Translations under genes and position numbers: made by a program
In this document: piece after piece, positions 22,112 through 26,544 of the stretch
Layout: every line of letters begins with the position of its first letter
Numbering within the stretch: the stretch's first letter is position 1
Source of the DNA: JBPCPM01 sp050999155
GTDB taxonomy: Bacteria; Actinomycetota; Thermoleophilia; Solirubrobacterales; 70-9
Assembly: GCA_050999155.1 (NCBI GenBank)
Contig: JBPCPM010000055.1
Coordinates: 1 to 26,544 of the forward strand
DNA: 26,544 nucleotides
Direction: 5' to 3'
The notes under the pieces: generated by a model
Seen by the model: only the letters and a program-made list of their open reading frames with translations
Database searches by the model: none
Told to the model about the DNA's origin: nothing

Positions 22112-24358
22112 ATGGACGAGTCAGCGACCCGGACCCACGGGCGGAACAACGGATCGGAACGATCGGACGGCGTCGCCGCCGATTCCGCGCCGGCCGATCC
22201 CGGCCCCGAGCGCGACGCCCAGGGCCGGTTCCTGCCCGCGCTCGACGATCCGGCGCTGTACACCAACCGCGAGCTGTCGTGGATGGATTTCAACGACCGG
22301 GTGCTCCAGCTCGCCGAGGATCCCCGCCAGCCGCTCATGGAACGTGTGAAGTTCTGCGCGATCTGGACGTCGAACCTCGACGAGCAGTACATGGTTCGGG
22401 TGGCCGGGCTCGAAGACCAGTTCGACGCCGGTGTCGACGATCCGCCGATCGACGGGATGTCGGCCGAGGAGCAGCTGCTGGGCATCCGCGAGAAGACCGT
22501 GGACCAGCAGCGGCGGGCCAGCGAATGCTTCGACCGCTCGCTGCGCCCCGAGCTGGCCGAGCGCGGGATCCGGCTCATCGATCCTTCCGAGGCCTCGCCC
22601 CAGGAGCGCGAGGCGATCGAGGAGCGGTTCCGCGAGCAGATCTACCCGGTCCTCACCCCGCTGGTCATCGGTCGCGGCCGGCCGTTTCCCTACATCTCCA
22701 ACCTCTCGCTGAGCCTCGGTGTGGTCCTGCGCGACCACGAGTCCGACGAGCAGGTCCTGGCCCGGGTCAAGGTCCCCAAGGAGGCGCTCCCGCGGTTCGT
22801 GCCCGTGCGCCGCGAGCACGGCCAGGTGACGCTCGTGCCGATGGGCATGATCATCGCCGAGCACCTCGACGAGCTGTTCCCGGGGACCGAGGTCGTCGAC
22901 CACGCGTTCTTCCGCGTCACCCGCGACCTCGACTACGACGTTTCCGACGAGGCCGACGACCTGCTGCAGGCCGTCGAGGAAGAGGTCCGCCGCCGCCGGT
23001 TCGGCGAAGTCGTCCGGCTGGAGATCTCCCACGATCTCAACCCCTCGATGCGAGCGGAGCTCGTCAACGCCATGCAGCTCGAGGAGCGTCAGGTCTTCGA
23101 GGTCGACGGCACCATCGATCTCTCCGACGCCTGGGAGATCTCCAAGATCCCGGGATACGCCGACCTGCGCTCCCCCACCTGGCACCCGGTGACCAAGCCC
23201 CGCCTGCGCGAGGACGACAGCGAGCCCCGCCGCCAGGGCGATCTCACGGCCAAGCGGCCGGGCGCGGGCGCCGACATCTTCGCCGAGATGCGCCGCGGCG
23301 ACATCCTCGTCCACCATCCCTACGACTCGTTCGCCACGTCCGTCGAGCGGTTCGTCGAGCAGGCGGTCAGCGATCCGGACGTGCTTGCCATCAAGCAGAC
23401 CGTGTACCGCACCAGCGACGACTCGCTGCTCGTGCCGGCCCTCATGCGGGCCGCCGAGCAGGGCAAGCAGGCCGTCTGCATGGTCGAGCTGAAGGCCCGC
23501 TTCGACGAGGAAGCCAACATCCAGTGGGGACGTGCGCTCGAAGAGGCGGGGGTGCACGTGGTCTATGGCTTCCCCGACCTCAAGACCCACGTGAAGGCGA
23601 TCCTCGTCGTGCGCCGCGAGGGCAACGGGGTGCGCCACTACTGCCACCTCGGGACCGGCAACTACAACGGCTCGACGGCCAAGATCTACACCGACCTCGG
23701 GCTGTTCACGTGCGACCCGGAGATCGGGTCGGACCTCACCGACCTGTTCAACCACCTCACCGGGTACGGCAAGCCGCCAAAGACGCGGCGGGTCCTGGTC
23801 GCGCCCAACTCGCTGTGGCAGGGCATCGAGCGGGAGATCAGGCTCACGGTCGAGGCCCACCAACGGGGCGAGCACGCGCGGATCGCGATGAAGATGAACG
23901 CGCTGCTCGACGAGCGGGCCGTGCGCGAACTCTACCGCGCCTCGCAGGCCGGAGTGCCGATCGACCTCAACGTCCGCGGAATCTGCCGCCTGCGGCCGGG
24001 GGTGGAGGGCGTCTCGGAGACGATCACGGTCGTCTCGGTGGTCGGGAGGTTCCTCGAGCACTCGCGGATCTACAGCTTCGAGCGCGGCGACGAACGGACC
24101 GTGTACATCGGATCGGCTGACCTGATGCCGCGCAACCTCGACAAGCGCGTGGAGCTCATCACCCCGGTGCTGGGCGACGCCGTCCGGGCCGAGGTGGTCG
24201 ACGTGCTCGAGCGATCGCTGGCCGACGAGGCCAACGCATGGACGCTCGAGCCCGACGGTCGCTGGCAGCGCCGAGCGCCCGACGGTGTGGACGGCCTGCG
24301 CGACGTGCACGCCGAACTGATGGAGCGCGCCAGCCAGCGCGCGGCGGAGAGGCTCTAG
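22112..24358 (+). CDS. ppk: Polyphosphate kinase 1 (Ppk1)
   Basis: Ppk1 reversibly transfers the gamma-phosphate of ATP to a growing polyphosphate chain. The 748-residue protein has the N-terminal helical domain (NRELSWMDFNDRVLQLA), the head domain and two C-terminal phospholipase-D-like catalytic domains. The autophosphorylated histidine is His493 in LKTHVKAI, and the second catalytic histidine is His650 in FLEHSRIY. The 157-residue spacing equals that of E. coli H435/H592. HLGTGNYN (His512) and the IGSADLMPRNLDKRVE motif are also present. The frame is open upstream to 21989, but ATG 22112 is the sensible start because the family begins close to it. About 50 residues before the core are hydrophilic and probably disordered. 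It sits between ppx and a DUF47 gene that starts 3 nt after its stop. Confidence 0.97.
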   Translation: MDESATRTHGRNNGSERSDGVAADSAPADPGPERDAQGRFLPALDDPALYTNRELSWMDFNDRVLQLAEDPRQPLMERVKFCAIWTSNLDEQYMVRVAGLEDQFDAGVDDPPIDGMSAEEQLLGIREKTVDQQRRASECFDRSLRPELAERGIRLIDPSEASPQEREAIEERFREQIYPVLTPLVIGRGRPFPYISNLSLSLGVVLRDHESDEQVLARVKVPKEALPRFVPVRREHGQVTLVPMGMIIAEHLDELFPGTEVVDHAFFRVTRDLDYDVSDEADDLLQAVEEEVRRRRFGEVVRLEISHDLNPSMRAELVNAMQLEERQVFEVDGTIDLSDAWEISKIPGYADLRSPTWHPVTKPRLREDDSEPRRQGDLTAKRPGAGADIFAEMRRGDILVHHPYDSFATSVERFVEQAVSDPDVLAIKQTVYRTSDDSLLVPALMRAAEQGKQAVCMVELKARFDEEANIQWGRALEEAGVHVVYGFPDLKTHVKAILVVRREGNGVRHYCHLGTGNYNGSTAKIYTDLGLFTCDPEIGSDLTDLFNHLTGYGKPPKTRRVLVAPNSLWQGIEREIRLTVEAHQRGEHARIAMKMNALLDERAVRELYRASQAGVPIDLNVRGICRLRPGVEGVSETITVVSVVGRFLEHSRIYSFERGDERTVYIGSADLMPRNLDKRVELITPVLGDAVRAEVVDVLERSLADEANAWTLEPDGRWQRRAPDGVDGLRDVHAELMERASQRAAERL

Positions 24359-24361
24359 CCG

Positions 24362-25003
24362 ATGCTGCTCGGGCGTTCCGGCAAGGAAGCATCGATCACC
24401 GACACCTTCGCGGCGTCGGGGCGCAATACGAGCACGGCGGCCGGGCTGCTGTGCGCCATGCTCGAACAGTGGCCCGACGACCAGGGGCGCGCGGCGGAGA
24501 TCGCCGAGGCCGAGCACCGCGGCGACCGGCTGACCCGGGACCTGATGGTCGCCCTGCAGCGCGGGCGCGGCGATCTGCCCCGGGATACGGCGATGCGGCT
24601 TGCCAGTACGGTCGACGACATCCTCGACGACATCGAGGAGGCGGCCGACCTGCTCGGACTCTATCGCGTGGAAGCCCCGATGGAGCAGGCGCTGCGCCTC
24701 GCGGAGATCCTGGCCGCGTCAGCGTCGGAGCTGGCCGGCGCCCTGGAACAGCTGGACGGGCTCCGGCGGCGGTGTGCCCACCGGCAACGGATCGGAGAGC
24801 TCGAGGACGAGGGTGACCGGGTGTCCCGCGCCGCGGTCGCGTCGCTGTTCGGCGGCGGGATCGATCCCATGGTGGTGATCCGCTGGAAGGACATCTACGC
24901 CCTGCTGGAACGGGCGATCGACGGTACGGAAGCGGCCGCGCACCTCATCGAGGGCATGGCGATCGCGGCCGAGGGCCGCCGGCGCCCTCGCCGCGCCCGC
25001 TGA
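24362..25003 (+). CDS. DUF47 family PhoU-like protein
   Basis: The 213-residue, all-helical protein belongs to the DUF47/PhoU-like family. It keeps the acidic metal-binding positions in EAEHRGDRLTRDL (49-61), STVDDILDDIEEAADLL (82-98), ELEDEGDRVSRAAV (146-159) and WKDIYALLERAIDGTEAAAH (175-194). DUF47 proteins are usually encoded next to low-affinity Pit phosphate transporters and modulate them. Here no pit gene follows; the gene instead starts 3 nt after ppk, so a role tied to polyphosphate or intracellular phosphate balance is suggested by position only. A basic C-terminal tail (RRRPRRAR) ends the protein. Confidence 0.88.
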   Translation: MLLGRSGKEASITDTFAASGRNTSTAAGLLCAMLEQWPDDQGRAAEIAEAEHRGDRLTRDLMVALQRGRGDLPRDTAMRLASTVDDILDDIEEAADLLGLYRVEAPMEQALRLAEILAASASELAGALEQLDGLRRRCAHRQRIGELEDEGDRVSRAAVASLFGGGIDPMVVIRWKDIYALLERAIDGTEAAAHLIEGMAIAAEGRRRPRRAR

Positions 25004-25025
25004 GCGGCTTTGTAGGCTTCGGACC

Positions 25026-25397
25026 ATGCGCCGCCCCTCCGTCCAGACCTTGCGCAACGTCGCGATCATCGCCCTCATCGCGCTGGGCATCGCGTTCGTC
25101 CCCGGCGGCGGCAACGCGGCCGAGACGCTCATCACGGCGATCAGCCTCGCGTTCGCCGTGGCAATCGGGTTCGCGCTCTACCGCCTCTACACCGGGCAGC
25201 GGTACACCCTGTGGACGATGCCCGACCAGCGCCGCGGGGTGATGTTCGCCGCGATTGGCGTGCTCGCCCTGTGTTTCGTCGGGATCGACGAGGCCTTCTC
25301 CTCGGATCTCGGGCTGCTGTTGTGGCTCGTCGGCATCGGCGGGGCCGTGCTGGCCCTGGTGCAGGTCTACCAGCGCCAGCGACGGTACGACTCGTAG
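25026..25397 (+). CDS. Hypothetical four-helix membrane protein
   Basis: The 123-residue product has four hydrophobic segments at about 12-28, 35-52, 70-88 and 95-113. They are joined by short charged loops (RLYTGQRYTLWTMPDQRRG between helices 2 and 3), and a basic tail follows. It starts at an ATG 22 nt after the DUF47 gene and ends 9 nt before the acetyltransferase gene, so it may be co-transcribed with both. Neither a known family nor catalytic residues can be recognised. Confidence 0.8.
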   Translation: MRRPSVQTLRNVAIIALIALGIAFVPGGGNAAETLITAISLAFAVAIGFALYRLYTGQRYTLWTMPDQRRGVMFAAIGVLALCFVGIDEAFSSDLGLLLWLVGIGGAVLALVQVYQRQRRYDS

Positions 25398-25406
25398 GCT
25401 CGGGGC

Positions 25407-25940
25407 GTGGGCAACGACGAGGCGCAGAGCCCGAACGCCCCGTTGCCGACGGTCGACGCGACCCGGCTCGTGCTCCGTGCGGCCACCGACGCCGACGTCG
25501 AGCCCCTGGCCCGCGCGGTGGCCGATCCCGGCGTCGCGCAGTGGTGGCCGTCCTACAACGCGACGCGGATCCGGCGTGACATCGCCGAACAGGCCACCTG
25601 GGCGATCGAGATCGACGGCGTGGCGGCCGGATGGCTCCACGTCCACGAGGAGTCCGACCCCCAGTACCCGAGCGTCTCCTTCGACATCCTGCTCGCCCCC
25701 GCCTACCACGGCCACGGGTACGGGCAGGAGGCCCTCCGGGCGGCGATCGACCACTACGTCGCCCACGGCCATCACCGGTTCGCCATCGACCCCGCGGCCG
25801 ACAACGCGCGCGCCATCCACAGCTACGAGGCGGTCGGTTTCCGCCCGGTGGGGGTGATGCGCGGCTACGAACGGCTTCCGGACGGCGCAAGACGTGACGG
25901 GCTGCTGATGGACCTGCTGGCCGACGAGCTCCCCGGCTGA
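25407..25940 (+). CDS. GNAT-family N-acetyltransferase, AAC(6')-like
   Basis: This enzyme transfers an acetyl group from acetyl-CoA to an amine. The 177-residue protein has the GNAT fold: an N-terminal LRAATDADVEPLARAV segment, and motif A with the acetyl-CoA loop in LLAPAYHGHGYGQEAL (95-110). The C-terminal motif DNARAIHSYEAVGFRPVGVMRGYE (132-155) is the form seen in aminoglycoside 6'-acetyltransferases and RimJ/RimL-like proteins. The substrate cannot be deduced, and housekeeping relatives of this type outnumber true resistance enzymes. Translation starts at GTG 25407. Confidence 0.88.
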   Translation: MGNDEAQSPNAPLPTVDATRLVLRAATDADVEPLARAVADPGVAQWWPSYNATRIRRDIAEQATWAIEIDGVAAGWLHVHEESDPQYPSVSFDILLAPAYHGHGYGQEALRAAIDHYVAHGHHRFAIDPAADNARAIHSYEAVGFRPVGVMRGYERLPDGARRDGLLMDLLADELPG

Positions 25941-26062
25941 GCGCGCGCCGGCCCTCGAGCCGGACTCGGTTCCACGCTTGGACCGGCGCCGGAGAGAAGG
26001 CGTGACGGTTTCGGCTCTCCGCACGCGAGAGCGGGCACCCACGCACCCCTAGCGTCGGCTGG

Positions 26063-26413
26063 GTGGACCCGTTGACCTCCCGCACACCGCCGCATCGCGT
26101 CTGCGGCCAGGCAGCAGTCGAGTTCGTCGCTGCCGTTCCCTGGCTGGTCCTGACCCTCCTGGTAGCCGGTCAGCTGATGCTTGCCGGATGGGCGTGGTGG
26201 TCGGCGTCGACGGCCGCACGGGCGGGAGCGCGGGCCGCCCACGTGCAGGCTGACCCCGCGCGCGCCGCTCGGCGGGCGCTTCCCGATCGCCTGCGTCGGG
26301 GCGCGCGCATCGGCGTGGACACCCGGGTCACCGTCCGGGTCCGGGTGCCGGCCCTGATACCCGGCGGGCCGCGCCCGTCGGTGGCGACCGCGGCGACGTT
26401 CGATGCGGGCTGA
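26063..26413 (+). CDS. TadE-like pilus assembly/pseudopilin protein
   Basis: The 116-residue protein has the TadE-like signature near its N-terminus: GQAAVEFVAAVPWLVLTLLVAG (about 15-36), a Gly followed by a conserved Glu five residues on and a single hydrophobic helix. AARAGARAAH follows, and the remaining short domain is presumably extracytoplasmic. TadE-like minor pilins take part in tight-adherence (Tad/Flp) pilus biogenesis. Its 3' end overlaps the next TadE-like gene by 11 nt, as in tad operons. The GTG start at 26063 is uncertain. In the 122-nt gap before it I see only GC-rich inverted repeats and no clear promoter. Confidence 0.75.
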   Translation: MDPLTSRTPPHRVCGQAAVEFVAAVPWLVLTLLVAGQLMLAGWAWWSASTAARAGARAAHVQADPARAARRALPDRLRRGARIGVDTRVTVRVRVPALIPGGPRPSVATAATFDAG

Positions 26414-26544
26414 GCGCGGCCAAGCCCTGGTCGAGCTGGTCGCCTCGGTGCCGGTGGTGCTGGCGGCCGCGGTCGTCTGTCTCCAGCTGCTGCTGCACGG
26501 GTACGCGGCAAGCGTCGCCGACGGCGCCGCCCACGCGGCAGGTC
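26403..26544 (+). CDS. Second TadE-like protein, cut by the window end
   Basis: An ATG at 26403 opens a frame that stays open to the last base. The 47 visible residues read MRAERGQALVELVASVPVVL and continue with a hydrophobic helix and an Ala-rich segment (YAASVADGAAHAAG). The GQALVEL motif with its conserved Glu and the following helix match TadE-like pilus proteins and resemble the preceding gene, which it overlaps by 11 nt. It is probably part of a Tad pilus or secretion operon that continues beyond the window. Confidence 0.65.
   Translation, partial: MRAERGQALVELVASVPVVLAAAVVCLQLLLHGYAASVADGAAHAAG

Noticed and set aside
25407..25940. Aminoglycoside-resistance gene aac(6')
   Set aside because: The motif similarity is shared with many housekeeping RimJ/RimL-like acetyltransferases and there is no mobile-element context; only family-level naming is justified.

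Overview
The window is very GC-rich, densely coding bacterial chromosome with many GTG starts. Several features point to a high-GC actinobacterium: the short (~300 aa) exopolyphosphatase, a pst promoter region with GTTCAC-type 11-nt direct repeats like Streptomyces/Mycobacterium PHO boxes, and TadE-like pilus genes. A deep-branching class such as Thermoleophilia/Solirubrobacterales fits the gene style, but that placement is inference. I saw no rRNA, tRNA, CRISPR array, insertion sequence or prophage.

Layout. (1) 2-2376 (+): the 3' part of a succinate-semialdehyde-type aldehyde dehydrogenase, then a cytoplasmic Asp-box beta-propeller. (2) 2373-4775 (-): a three-domain NHEJ DNA ligase, LigD (order PE-LIG-POL), overlapping the propeller gene tail to tail. 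(3) 4949-12101 (+): a four-gene cluster I cannot assign to a described system. It holds two very long Ala/Glu/Arg-rich coiled-coil proteins, a small membrane-anchored protein and an HD-domain phosphohydrolase. The second coiled-coil protein ends in a ComEA-like helix-hairpin-helix. The proteins share N- and C-terminal modules. (4) 12147-13585 (-): a fluoride channel CrcB, a crotonase-fold enzyme and a small membrane protein. (5) 13641-14495 (+): undecaprenyl-diphosphatase UppP, followed by about 310 bases without a gene that contain strong RNA-like secondary structure.

(6) 14806-25003 (+) is a phosphate and polyphosphate block: a PhoB/PhoP-like response regulator, a four-unit PHO-box-like array, pstS-pstC-pstA-pstB-phoU, a shortened lipoprotein related to PstS, ppx, ppk1 and a DUF47 (PhoU-like) gene. 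Together these cover phosphate capture and import (PstSCAB), signalling (regulator and PhoU), storage (Ppk1) and remobilisation (Ppx). No histidine kinase and no Pit transporter lie in the window. (7) 25026-26544 (+): a four-helix membrane protein, a GNAT acetyltransferase and two TadE-like genes, the last cut by the window end.

The two most interesting observations are the coiled-coil/HhH/membrane-anchor/HD cluster and the lipoprotein at 20494-21042. The latter aligns with the N- and C-terminal segments of PstS but lacks about 150 central residues, so it looks like a single-lobe periplasmic binding protein without the phosphate-binding residues.
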